Assembly: GCF_025854375.1 (NCBI RefSeq)
Contig: NZ_CP107575.1
Coordinates: 1,302,001 to 1,366,000 of the forward strand
Length of the DNA stretch: 64,000 bases
Direction: 5' to 3'
From: Glutamicibacter sp. JL.03c
Lineage (GTDB): Bacteria > Actinomycetota > Actinomycetes > Actinomycetales > Micrococcaceae
Below, in pieces: positions 38,028 through 46,537 of this stretch. The stretch's first letter is position 1. The number at the start of each line of letters is the position of its first letter. The notes under the pieces are model-generated. The model was not told the origin of the DNA. It did not search any database and saw only the letters and a list, made by a program, of their open reading frames with translations. The translations under genes and the position numbers were made by a program.

Positions 38028-39368
38028 ATGTCATCTACAGTCACTCGCACCCAGGAAGAGCGCCGCGTTCTCGCCGGCACCCTCGTGGGAACCACCATTG
38101 AGTGGTATGACTTCTTCATCTTCGCGCAGCTCACCGCAACCTTGCTGGCACCGCTTTTCCTGGCGCCTCTGGGAGCCTCGAATCCGGGTCTTGCTCAGAT
38201 TCTCTCCTTTGCGATGATCGGCATTTCCTTCTTCTTCCGTCCGCTCGGCGCCATCGTCGCCGGCCACCTGGGCGACCGCTACGGACGCAAGAGGATCCTG
38301 GTCCTGACCCTGATCCTGATGGGTGCCGCTACGGCTCTTATCGGTGTGCTTCCCACCTATGCCTCAATCGGCATAGCTGCACCGATTCTTCTGGTTCTGC
38401 TTCGCATCATCCAGGGCTTCTCTGCTGGCGGCGAATGGGGCGGCGCGGCACTGATGGCGGTCGAGCACGCACCAACGAATCGCCGTGGCTACTTCGGTGC
38501 ATACCCGCAGATTGGCGTTCCCATCGGCATGATCTTGGCAACCGGGCTGCTGTACATCCTCCGCGTCGCGATGTCGCCGGAAGCTTTCGAGACCTGGGGA
38601 TGGCGCATCCCATTCCTGCTCTCGGTAGTACTCATCCTCGTGGGCTACATGATCCGCCGCGCAGTGGAAGAGTCGCCGGTGTTCAAGCAGCTGGCCCTGC
38701 GCAAAGCTGCGGAGCACACGCCGCTGCGTGAACTGATGGCGAAAAACGCCAAGCAGGTTGTGCAGGCAGCGCTGATCTTCATTTCCAACAACGCGGCCGG
38801 CTACCTGGTGATCGCCTTCTTCATCTCCTACACGACGGCGGTATTGAAGATGCCCGTTGCCCCAGTGCTGCTGGCTACCACCATCGGTTCGGTGGGCTGG
38901 CTGATCTTCACCCTCGTAGGCGGATGGCTTTCGGATCTGATTGGCCGCCGCAGTACCTTTGTCATCGGCTACGCGCTTGTCTTCGTGTGGATGATCCCGA
39001 TGTTCATGCTGGTCGATTCCGGAAACATTGTCCTGTACACGGTAGCGATCTTCGTGCTGACCGTGGGCCTGGGACTGTCTTACGGCCCGCAGTCGGCCAT
39101 GTACGCAGAAATGTTCCCGGCCCACGTGCGCTACTCGGGCATTTCCATCGGCTACGCCTTGGGCGCGATTCTCGGCGGCGCCTTCGCCGCGACCGTGGCG
39201 CAGATCTTGCTCGAATCAACTGGTTCATCGATTTCCATCGCCATCTACATCATGGCGCTGACAGTGATTTCGGTGGCCGCGGTGCTATGGGTTGGCGAAA
39301 CCCGCGGGCGCAATCTTCATGTGGAAGAAGTCGAAGGCAGCTCCGAGGATCTGAAAACCTCGCACTAG
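38028..39368 (+). CDS. MHS-family MFS transporter
   Basis: A 446-aa metabolite-proton symporter of the MHS type (proline/betaine ProP, shikimate ShiA, alpha-ketoglutarate KgtP). It begins with GTTIEWYDFFIF, the MHS signature, and has GDRYGRKR after helix 2, RIIQGFSAGGEWGGA on helix 4 and 12 transmembrane helices. The start has AAAGGG upstream. Divergent IclR and the operator suggest induction by its substrate, probably an organic acid or aromatic compound. Confidence 0.88.
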   Translation: MSSTVTRTQEERRVLAGTLVGTTIEWYDFFIFAQLTATLLAPLFLAPLGASNPGLAQILSFAMIGISFFFRPLGAIVAGHLGDRYGRKRILVLTLILMGAATALIGVLPTYASIGIAAPILLVLLRIIQGFSAGGEWGGAALMAVEHAPTNRRGYFGAYPQIGVPIGMILATGLLYILRVAMSPEAFETWGWRIPFLLSVVLILVGYMIRRAVEESPVFKQLALRKAAEHTPLRELMAKNAKQVVQAALIFISNNAAGYLVIAFFISYTTAVLKMPVAPVLLATTIGSVGWLIFTLVGGWLSDLIGRRSTFVIGYALVFVWMIPMFMLVDSGNIVLYTVAIFVLTVGLGLSYGPQSAMYAEMFPAHVRYSGISIGYALGAILGGAFAATVAQILLESTGSSISIAIYIMALTVISVAAVLWVGETRGRNLHVEEVEGSSEDLKTSH

Positions 39369-39384
39369 GAGCTCCGTGGCGCAA

Positions 39385-39443
39385 CAAACGGCCCGTGCCG
39401 TTGGCCAGATCATGTGGATCCGGTCGGCGGCACGGGCCGTTTG
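39385..39443. terminator. Bidirectional terminator (MHS transporter / LacI)
   Basis: A perfect 16-bp repeat (39385-39400 and 39428-39443) encloses 27 bases that can form a smaller stem. It lies between convergent genes. The T-tract is short. Confidence 0.6.
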
Positions 39444-39469
39444 CCATGCGCGGGCTTCAGCCGCGGATT

Positions 39470-40483
39470 CTAGGCGGCGTCGAGCGGGCGGGTGGTGGAA
39501 GAGCGAACCACCAGGCGATGGTCGACCTTGTGCGCATGGGCCGGCTCCTCGCCCCGGATGGCTCGAAGCAGCATCGCTACCGCGAGCTCGCCTTGCTCAT
39601 GCGGCCGCTGCTCGATCGTGGTCAAGCCGAACATTTCGGCAAGGTCATGATTGTCCACGCCGATCACTGAAAGGTCGCGGGGGACCTGCAGGCCCAAGTC
39701 GCGGGCGGCGAGGATCGCCCCGATGGCCATTTCGTCGCTGGCTGCCATGAGCGCGGTGGGGTGTCCGGAGGGGTCGCCCAGCAGCTGCTTCGCCGCGGCG
39801 TAGGCCTGGGGCATGGTGAAGTCGGCCCCCACGCAGAGGTTCTCATCCACCTTGATCCCGGCCTCGTGCAGCGCTTGCTCATAGCCGGTGCGACGATGGC
39901 TGGGAACCCGGAAGTCCACGTCGGTTTCCTCATTGCCCCCGATGAATCCGATGCGCCGATGTCCGAGGGAAATCAGATGCTGGGTCGCTAGTGCTGAGAT
40001 TCCTTCGTCATCAACGTGCAAGGTGGGCACCCCGGGCAGTGGACCGCCGACGCCGACCAAGGGCTTATCCAGGGCATGCAAGGCCTGGACTTCCTCGGCG
40101 TTCAGCTCGACGTTTACGGCGATGACCGCGTCGACGCGCTGGCGCAGCAGGAAGTCGGAGAAGACCTTTTCCCTCTGGGTGCGATCTTTTGTCAGCTGAT
40201 AGAGGGTGGTGTCGTAGCCTTCGTCCATGAGCCTGCTGGAAATGCCTTCGAGCACGCTGGCATAGAACCAGTGGTTGATCACCGGGACGAGCACGCCAAT
40301 GTTCCTGGTGCGGCCCGAAGCCAGTCCGGAGGCCGAGGAGGAAACGACGTATCCCAGCTCCGTGGCGGCGCGCTGCACTGCTTTTTGGGCCGCCGTGGAC
40401 ACCGATCCTCGACCGGAGAGCGCGCGGGAGACCGTTGCCACCGAGACCCCGGCAGCTTGAGCGACATCTTTGATCCCGGCCAC
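39470..40483 (-). CDS. LacI family transcriptional regulator of the alpha-glucoside genes
   Basis: A 337-aa repressor. The N-terminal helix-turn-helix begins IKDVAQAAGVSVATVSRALSG, then the periplasmic-binding-protein fold: IGVLVPVINHWFYASVLEG, VDDEGISALATQHLISLGHRRIGFIGG, SDEMAIGAILAARDLG, GVDNHDLAEM. The GTG at 40483 has GAAGGACG upstream and starts the HTH directly; an upstream in-frame extension lacks homology. The two operators between the glucosidase and binding-protein genes fit this regulator. The effector is probably maltose or a related glucoside. Confidence 0.9.
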   Translation of the reverse strand: MAGIKDVAQAAGVSVATVSRALSGRGSVSTAAQKAVQRAATELGYVVSSSASGLASGRTRNIGVLVPVINHWFYASVLEGISSRLMDEGYDTTLYQLTKDRTQREKVFSDFLLRQRVDAVIAVNVELNAEEVQALHALDKPLVGVGGPLPGVPTLHVDDEGISALATQHLISLGHRRIGFIGGNEETDVDFRVPSHRRTGYEQALHEAGIKVDENLCVGADFTMPQAYAAAKQLLGDPSGHPTALMAASDEMAIGAILAARDLGLQVPRDLSVIGVDNHDLAEMFGLTTIEQRPHEQGELAVAMLLRAIRGEEPAHAHKVDHRLVVRSSTTRPLDAA

Positions 40484-40597
40484 AATTCGTCCTTCCTTCA
40501 AGTGTGTGGCCGCGGTGCGAGTGAAGATGCACTGCGCACATCGCGGCCACTGTTCAACAATACCCGGTGAGTTGCACACCGGGACTGATTGCTTTGC

Positions 40598-42286
40598 CTA
40601 GGGCAGCAAGTACCAGATGGTCGATTCAGCCGGAATCGTCTCCGGAGCCGAACCATCTGCTGGCTGGCTGCGCACCAGTTCCTGTGCGCCTCGGGCAAGC
40701 TCGGGAAGATCCTGCGTGTTGGCGCCGAAGTTGGCGACAACCAGCACTTTGCCATTGCTGAAGACCAGCACGTCGGAGTCCTCTTCGCTGGCCCAAGCCA
40801 GCTCACCGGTGCCCAGATCGTGCTCCTTGCGCAGTTCAAGCAGGCGGCGGTAGAGGCTCAACGTGGAATCCGGATCTTTTCGCTGCGCGTCTCGGGCGTA
40901 GGGTGCCCAGGAGCTTGGCTGCGGCAACCAGCTTTCTCCGTTCTGGCTGAAGCCGAAGGCTGGAGCCTCGCTTGTCCATGGCAGCGGTACGCGGCAGCCA
41001 TCGCGGCCGTAGCGTTCGCCATGGGTGCGGAACCACGTTGGATCCTGGCGAGCCTCATCTGGCAGCTCAATGGCCTCGGGCAGCCCGAGCTCCTCGCCTT
41101 GGTACAGGTACGCGCCACCCGGCAGGGCCAGCATGAGCGCGGTTGAGGAACGTGCCCGGCGCAGGCCGACGACGGGATCCGGAAGGTTTGGCGTCATCGG
41201 GCCGATGCCTTCACCCTGGGGATTATCCTCAGTGAGAGCCAATCGGGTGGCGTGCCGCACGACGTCATGGTTGGACAAGACCCACGTGCTCGGCGCGCCG
41301 ACGGCACCGAATTCATGGAGGGACTCATCGATGGTGGCCCGGATCTGCCGAGCATCGAAAGCGCAGGACAGATACGGGAAGTTGAAGGCTTGATGCATCT
41401 CGTCATTGCGGACCCACTTGGCCATGAGGGATAGCGGGTTGACCCAGGCTTCTGCGCACAGCACACGGTCGCCTTCGTACTCGTCCATCACCTGGCGCCA
41501 TTCGCGGTAGATTTCGTGCACGCCATCTTGGCCCCACCACGGGGCGAGTTCTTCGGTGCCGCCCATCGAAGCGGACGTTGGATCCGGAGTGAAGTCCGGC
41601 AGGCCTTCGGCCTTGATGAGCCCGTGAGCCACATCAACGCGGAAGCCATCTGTGCCGCGATCCAGCCAGAAGCGCAGCACGTCGCGGAACATCGCTCGCA
41701 CCTCGGGATTCTTCCAGTTGAAGTCAGGCTGCGAGGAATCGAAGATGTGTAGGTAGGACTGGCCCGCACTGCCATCAGGGTTGGTAGTTGGTGTCCACAT
41801 CGGACCACCGAACACCGATTCCCAGTTATTAGGGTGACCCTGCGCCGGAGGATCCATGAAGATAAAACGGTCGCGTTCCGGGGAGCCGGGAGCTGCGGCC
41901 AGGGCCTGCTGGAACCACGGATGCTGGTCGGAGCAGTGGTTTGGCACGAGGTCGATAATGACTTTCAGTCCTAGACCGTGGGCCCTGGCAACCATCGTGT
42001 CGAAGTCTTCGAGAGTGCCAAAAAGCGGGTCTACGTCGCAGTAGTTGGCGACGTCGTAGCCGGCATCCTTCTGCGGAGATGTGAAGAACGGCGAAAGCCA
42101 AATAGCATCAACCGACAGCTCGGCGATGCTCTCCAGATTCTGGGTAATGCCGCGCAGATCGCCCATGCCATCGGCATTGGAATCGGCGAAGGAACGCGGG
42201 TAGATCTGGTAGATCACCGAGGAACGCCACCATTGAGAGTCCTCGGATTGCAAAGGGTTATCAGCTTCAGAGCGTGTTTGAGTCAT
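40598..42286 (-). CDS. Alpha-glucosidase, glycoside hydrolase family 13
   Basis: Hydrolyses alpha-1,4 or alpha-1,6 glucosidic bonds of imported sugars in the cytoplasm. It is 562 aa without a signal peptide. GH13 motifs: DLVPNH (residues 112-117), nucleophile Asp218 in GFRVDVAHG, acid/base Glu279 in CAEAWVN, and Asp341 in LSNHDVVRH. The end is the all-beta domain C. The gene is transcribed away from the binding-protein operon. Its promoter and LacI operator are listed separately. Trehalose or isomaltose specificity cannot be excluded. Confidence 0.93.
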   Translation of the reverse strand: MTQTRSEADNPLQSEDSQWWRSSVIYQIYPRSFADSNADGMGDLRGITQNLESIAELSVDAIWLSPFFTSPQKDAGYDVANYCDVDPLFGTLEDFDTMVARAHGLGLKVIIDLVPNHCSDQHPWFQQALAAAPGSPERDRFIFMDPPAQGHPNNWESVFGGPMWTPTTNPDGSAGQSYLHIFDSSQPDFNWKNPEVRAMFRDVLRFWLDRGTDGFRVDVAHGLIKAEGLPDFTPDPTSASMGGTEELAPWWGQDGVHEIYREWRQVMDEYEGDRVLCAEAWVNPLSLMAKWVRNDEMHQAFNFPYLSCAFDARQIRATIDESLHEFGAVGAPSTWVLSNHDVVRHATRLALTEDNPQGEGIGPMTPNLPDPVVGLRRARSSTALMLALPGGAYLYQGEELGLPEAIELPDEARQDPTWFRTHGERYGRDGCRVPLPWTSEAPAFGFSQNGESWLPQPSSWAPYARDAQRKDPDSTLSLYRRLLELRKEHDLGTGELAWASEEDSDVLVFSNGKVLVVANFGANTQDLPELARGAQELVRSQPADGSAPETIPAESTIWYLLP

Positions 42287-42293
42287 GACCGTA

Positions 42294-42322
42294 ACGATAA
42301 TCGAAGTAATTCAGAATGTAAA
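42294..42322 (-). promoter_or_regulatory. Promoter of the alpha-glucosidase gene, leaderless
   Basis: On the minus strand: TTTACA (42322-42317), 17-bp spacer, TATCGT (42299-42294), seven bases, ATG. The -35 lies inside LacI operator 1. Confidence 0.75.
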
Positions 42323-42330
42323 CGCTTGCA
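42317..42330. promoter_or_regulatory. LacI-type operator 1 (cre-like)
   Basis: TGTAAACGCTTGCA. It matches operator 2 at 12 of 14 positions and has the central CGCT/AGCG typical of LacI/GalR sites. It covers the -35 of the glucosidase promoter, so binding would block RNA polymerase. Confidence 0.75.
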
Positions 42331-42438
42331 ATAATCCTCTCGGTAATGAAATCCATCCTTCATGCGCGATTGGGAAGATGATGAATCTCATGCGGATTTC
42401 TTCGGCCGCCTTGCCAAGCTGGGTGAGATGTGCCACTC

Positions 42439-42452
42439 TGGAAACGCTTACA
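42439..42452. promoter_or_regulatory. LacI-type operator 2 (cre-like)
   Basis: TGGAAACGCTTACA, the reverse complement of TGTAAGCGTTTCCA. It lies 102 bp before the binding-protein start and probably controls the rightward operon. A weak TTGCCA lies at 42411-42416. The pair of sites could also support DNA looping (122 bp apart). Confidence 0.75.
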
Positions 42453-42553
42453 AGACGAAGCGCCACTCGCACTTCCTAGACCTACACCGGCGATCCCGCG
42501 CAAAACCGCGCCAGAGCCGGCCCCCGGACAAAGTTGTCACGAAAGGACATCAC

Positions 42554-43816
42554 ATGAAGGTGAATACACGCCCCTGGCTTCTCGGTGGAGCACTGACGGC
42601 TATCGCAGCCCTGTCACTGACCGCTTGCGGTGGGTCCGGATCAGCTGAAACCTCCTCCAGCCCGGCCACCGAACAAGCATCGCCAGCCGCCGCGTCCGGC
42701 GGCTCGCTGACCGTTTGGGTCGACGCCAACCGCCAGCCAGTGCTGCAGGAAGCTGCAGCAGACTTCGAGAAGCAGTCCGGAGTCAAGGTCAACCTGGTCA
42801 TCAAGGATTTCTCCAAGATCCAAGAAGATTTCCTGCGCCAGGTCCCAACCGGCAAGGGCCCGGACATCACCATCGGTGCCCATGACTGGCTGGGAAATCT
42901 CGTTAATAACGGCGTGGTCCAGCCCGTTGAATTGGGCGACAAGGCTTCGGAATTCCAGGATGTCTCCATCGACGCCATGAGCTACGAAGGCAGCACCTAC
43001 GGCGTTCCTTACGCCACCGAAAACCTGGCCCTTCTGCGCAATGCGGACCTGGTCGACGAAGCGCCAAAGACTTTCGACGACATGATCGAAGCCGGCAAGG
43101 AAGCGGACACCGAATTCCCATTCCTCGTGCAGGTCAGCGATGTGGGCGATCCATTCCACGCTTACCCTTTCCAGACCTCCTTCGGCGCGCCGGTCTTCGG
43201 CACCGATGACACCGGAGCCTACGACCCGGCTGATCTGCAGATCGGCAATGAAGGCGGCGTGGAGTTCGCCAAGTGGCTGGCCGAGCAAGGCGAAGCTGGC
43301 ACCCTGAAGACCAGCATCGATGCTGATATCGCCAAGGAGAAGTTCGTCTCCGGCGACTCGCCATTCTTCCTGACCGGTCCATGGAATGTGGAAGCGGCTG
43401 AAAAGGCCAAGATGAACTTGGCCATCGACCCGATCCCGACCGCCGGCGGCGAAGAGGCCCAGCCATTCGTAGCAGTCCAGGGCTTCTTCGTTTCGGCCAA
43501 GACCGAAAACCTGTTGGCAGCTACCGAATTCCTGACCAACTACATCGGCACCGAGGAAGTGCAGACCGAACTCTACGAAGTGGGCAACCGTCCGCCAGCC
43601 AACAAGGCCGCTTTCGAAGCGGCCAAGTCTGATGAAACCATCGCCTCCTTCGGCGAGGTAGGCGCCAGCGGGGTGCCCATGCCGAACATTCCAGAAATGG
43701 CCGCCGTCTGGGAATTCTGGGGAGTAGCCGAAGCCGAGATCATCACCGGCAAGGCTGATCCAGCCAAGCGCTGGAAGCAGATGACCAGCGATATCGAGAA
43801 GGCCATCAGCAAGTAG
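42554..43816 (+). CDS. Sugar ABC transporter substrate-binding lipoprotein (MalE-like)
   Basis: Binds maltose, maltodextrin or another alpha-glucoside at the cell surface and hands it to the two permeases. The 420-aa protein has a lipobox LTAC with Cys25 after a hydrophobic signal, a Ser/Thr/Ala linker, then the family-1 binding fold: LTVWVDANRQPVLQEAAADFEK, GKGPDITIGAHDWLGN, GVPYATENLALLRN, FLTGPWNVEA. I start at 42554, with GAAAGGA upstream. An intercistronic hairpin follows. Confidence 0.92.
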   Translation: MKVNTRPWLLGGALTAIAALSLTACGGSGSAETSSSPATEQASPAAASGGSLTVWVDANRQPVLQEAAADFEKQSGVKVNLVIKDFSKIQEDFLRQVPTGKGPDITIGAHDWLGNLVNNGVVQPVELGDKASEFQDVSIDAMSYEGSTYGVPYATENLALLRNADLVDEAPKTFDDMIEAGKEADTEFPFLVQVSDVGDPFHAYPFQTSFGAPVFGTDDTGAYDPADLQIGNEGGVEFAKWLAEQGEAGTLKTSIDADIAKEKFVSGDSPFFLTGPWNVEAAEKAKMNLAIDPIPTAGGEEAQPFVAVQGFFVSAKTENLLAATEFLTNYIGTEEVQTELYEVGNRPPANKAAFEAAKSDETIASFGEVGASGVPMPNIPEMAAVWEFWGVAEAEIITGKADPAKRWKQMTSDIEKAISK

Positions 43817-43834
43817 GCACGCTTGCGCGCACCT

Positions 43835-43874
43835 GGCGCTGGAGCCAGCCATGATCCATGCCGGCTCCAGCGCC
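43835..43874 (+). terminator. Intercistronic hairpin between the binding protein and permease genes
   Basis: A 12-bp perfect stem (43835-43846 with 43863-43874) with a nested loop and no T-tract. In such operons this element usually lowers expression of the downstream permeases or stabilises the binding-protein mRNA. Confidence 0.6.
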
Positions 43875-43923
43875 TTCACCAGGCCAGCACCAACTGAACT
43901 TTACTGACAGGGACATCTGGAAG

Positions 43924-45519
43924 ATGACTAAGACTGCCCCAGAGGCACCGCCACGTCACAGCGACGAAACGAAACGCAAGCTGTCGCCCGCGGCGCAGCG
44001 TTTCGCCAACGCATCGAGCACGAGCCTCGGCTCCATCCTGATCAAGATCATCGTCATCGCGATCGTTGATGCCACCGCCGTATTCGCTCTCTTCACGGCC
44101 ATTGGACGGGAAGCCTGGGCTATCGCCAGCGTCATCGCCGTGATCACCGTGCTGATCAACGTCGTCTACTTCAAGAAGGGATGGCTCCCGGCCAAGTACC
44201 TGCTGCCTGGCACCATCTTCTTGCTGATCTTCCAGGTTTTCGTCATCGGGTACACCGGATACATTTCCTTCACCAACTACGGTTCAGGCCACAACTCCGA
44301 CAAGGCAGACGCCATCTCGGCCTTGTTGCAGTCCAACCAGGAACGTGTTGAAGGATCGCCAGGGTATCCGGTCAAGGTCTACAGCGGCGATGACGGACTG
44401 GCCATGCTCATCGAGCGTGAAGGCCAGCAGCTCATCGGCGATGGCAACGATGCGCTGGCGCCAGTGGAGCCAGCATCGCTGGGGGAGTACACCGAACTCA
44501 CCTTTGCCGACCTGCTCGGCCGCCAGCAAGAAGTCACCTCCTTGAAGGTTCCGGTCAGCGATAATCCTGCAGACGGAACACTGCGCACCAGCGACGGGCG
44601 CACCGCCTACCAGTACACCTCGTCGCTGAAGTACGACGAAGCCGCGGACACCATGACGGACCAGAAGACTGGATTGGTATTCAAGGACACCGGTGTTGGG
44701 GCCTTTACGGCAGATGACGGAACACAACTGATGCCAGGCTGGTCCATCAACGTAGGCTTTGACAACTTCGCGCGAGCCTTCACTGACTCATCCATCCGCG
44801 GCGCATTGCTCTCGGTATCGGTATGGACCTTTGCCTTCGCCTTGCTCTCTGTGGCCTCGACCTTCTTCCTGGGATTGTTCCTGGCCATTGTCTTCAATGA
44901 CATTCGCATGAAGGGCCGGAAGATCTATCGCGTCATCTCCATACTTCCTTATGCCTTCCCGGCATTCCTCGGCGGGCTGGTCTGGGCAGGCATGCTCAAC
45001 AAGGACTTCGGCTTCGTGAACCAGGTGCTCTTCGGCGGCGCCGATATTCCGTGGCTGACTGATCCGTGGCTGGCAAAATTCTCGGTGCTCTGGGTCAACC
45101 TCTGGCTCGGTTTCCCCTACATGTTCCTGGTGTGCACCGGTGCCCTGCAGTCGATCCCGCAGGAACTTTCCGAAGCCGCGACCATCGATGGCGCCAGGCC
45201 ATTCCAGATTTTCCGTCTGATCAAGCTTCCATTGCTCTTGGTCTCCGTGGCACCGTTGCTGATCAGCTCCTTCGCCTTCAACTTCAATAACTTCAACGTG
45301 ATCTATATGCTCACCGAAGGCGGGCCACGTCTGGAAGATGCCGGACTGAACGTCGGCGCAACCGACATCCTGATCTCCATGGTCTACAAGGTCGCCTTCG
45401 TCGGCTCCCAGCGTGACTACGGCTTGGCCAGCGCGTTCTCCATCATCATCTTCGTAATCGTCGCGATCATTTCGATTATCAGTTTCAAGCAGACCAAGGC
45501 CCTGGAGGAGTTGAACTAA
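43924..45519 (+). CDS. Sugar ABC transporter permease (MalF-like, large extracellular loop)
   Basis: A 531-aa permease. N-terminal ~35 residues are hydrophilic, followed by helices at about 40-60, 68-84 and 95-117, then an extracytoplasmic domain of ~155 residues (120-275) comparable to the P2 loop of E. coli MalF. The C-terminal MetI-like half has the EAA loop SEAATIDGARPFQIFRLIKLP. I chose the ATG at 43924. It overlaps the second permease by one base (TAATG). Confidence 0.92.
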   Translation: MTKTAPEAPPRHSDETKRKLSPAAQRFANASSTSLGSILIKIIVIAIVDATAVFALFTAIGREAWAIASVIAVITVLINVVYFKKGWLPAKYLLPGTIFLLIFQVFVIGYTGYISFTNYGSGHNSDKADAISALLQSNQERVEGSPGYPVKVYSGDDGLAMLIEREGQQLIGDGNDALAPVEPASLGEYTELTFADLLGRQQEVTSLKVPVSDNPADGTLRTSDGRTAYQYTSSLKYDEAADTMTDQKTGLVFKDTGVGAFTADDGTQLMPGWSINVGFDNFARAFTDSSIRGALLSVSVWTFAFALLSVASTFFLGLFLAIVFNDIRMKGRKIYRVISILPYAFPAFLGGLVWAGMLNKDFGFVNQVLFGGADIPWLTDPWLAKFSVLWVNLWLGFPYMFLVCTGALQSIPQELSEAATIDGARPFQIFRLIKLPLLLVSVAPLLISSFAFNFNNFNVIYMLTEGGPRLEDAGLNVGATDILISMVYKVAFVGSQRDYGLASAFSIIIFVIVAIISIISFKQTKALEELN

Positions 45520-46439
45520 TGAGCACCGAAACCTCAAACCCCGAAACGGCTCCGACCTTCCGTCCGTTCCCGCATCCTGACCGGCGAAGCTTCGGAAAGT
45601 GGTTCGCCACCACCGGATGGCGGCACCTGATCGGTGTGGCATTGTGCGTCTACTCGGCGTTCCCGTTGCTCTACGTGCTCTCGGCCTCGCTGAATCCCAA
45701 TGGCACCCTGCTCTCTTCCAACGGGTTCTTCTCGACCATTGGATTCCAGAGCTTCATTGATCTATTCCAGAACGAGCAGCGCCCTTATGGGGCCTGGTTT
45801 GCCAACACCCTGATCATCGGGCTCACCACGGCTGCGGCTTCGGTCTTCCTTGGCGCCTTGGCCGCCTACAGCTTTTCGCGCATGAGATTCACCGGACGCC
45901 GAGTCGGGTTGGTCAGCTTGCTGATTGTGCAGATCTTCCCGCAGCTGCTTGCCGTGGTGGCCATCTTCATCCTGCTTACTTCGCTGGGCGATGTTTTCCC
46001 GGCCTTGGGAATCGACAACCAGATCGCATTGATCATGGTCTACCTTGGCGGAGCGCTGGGCGTGAATACCTACCTGATGTATGGCTTCTTCAACACCATT
46101 CCGGTGGAAATCGATGAAGCGGCCAAGATCGACGGCGCCGGGCACGCCCGCATCTTCTTCACCATGATCCTGCGCTTGGTCTCGCCGATTCTGGCAGTCG
46201 TCGGCTTGCTGACCTTCATTTCCAGCACCAGCGACTTCGTGCTGGCATCCGTGGTCTTGGTGTCACCGGAAAACCAGACGCTTGCCGTGGGACTGTATTC
46301 CTACGTCTCGGAGGAGTTCACCTCCAACTGGTCTGTCTTTGCCGCCGGCGCAGTGCTGGCCGCAATACCTGTGATGGCGTTATTCCTGTTCTTGCAGAAG
46401 TACATTGTCGGCGGGCTGACCGCCGGTGCTGGCAAGTAG
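45519..46439 (+). CDS. Sugar ABC transporter permease (MalG-like)
   Basis: A 306-aa second permease with six transmembrane helices and the EAA motif VEIDEAAKIDGAGHARIFFTMILRL. It is translationally coupled to the MalF-like gene. No ATPase follows, so the pair probably uses a shared MsiK/UgpC-type ATPase encoded elsewhere. A hairpin lies downstream. Confidence 0.93.
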   Translation: MSTETSNPETAPTFRPFPHPDRRSFGKWFATTGWRHLIGVALCVYSAFPLLYVLSASLNPNGTLLSSNGFFSTIGFQSFIDLFQNEQRPYGAWFANTLIIGLTTAAASVFLGALAAYSFSRMRFTGRRVGLVSLLIVQIFPQLLAVVAIFILLTSLGDVFPALGIDNQIALIMVYLGGALGVNTYLMYGFFNTIPVEIDEAAKIDGAGHARIFFTMILRLVSPILAVVGLLTFISSTSDFVLASVVLVSPENQTLAVGLYSYVSEEFTSNWSVFAAGAVLAAIPVMALFLFLQKYIVGGLTAGAGK

Positions 46440-46458
46440 CCGTCAGGCCCACAACTTG

Positions 46459-46503
46459 GCGCAGCATGGCCGATGCCTCACGCAGGCGCCGGCCATGCTG
46501 CGC
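46459..46503 (+). terminator. Hairpin terminator after the alpha-glucoside operon
   Basis: 14-bp perfect stem (46459-46472 with 46490-46503) with a nested small stem. Only a weak T-tract follows. Confidence 0.6.
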
Positions 46504-46537
46504 TCGTCGGCTTTAAAGTACACGTAAAGTGAAAAGC

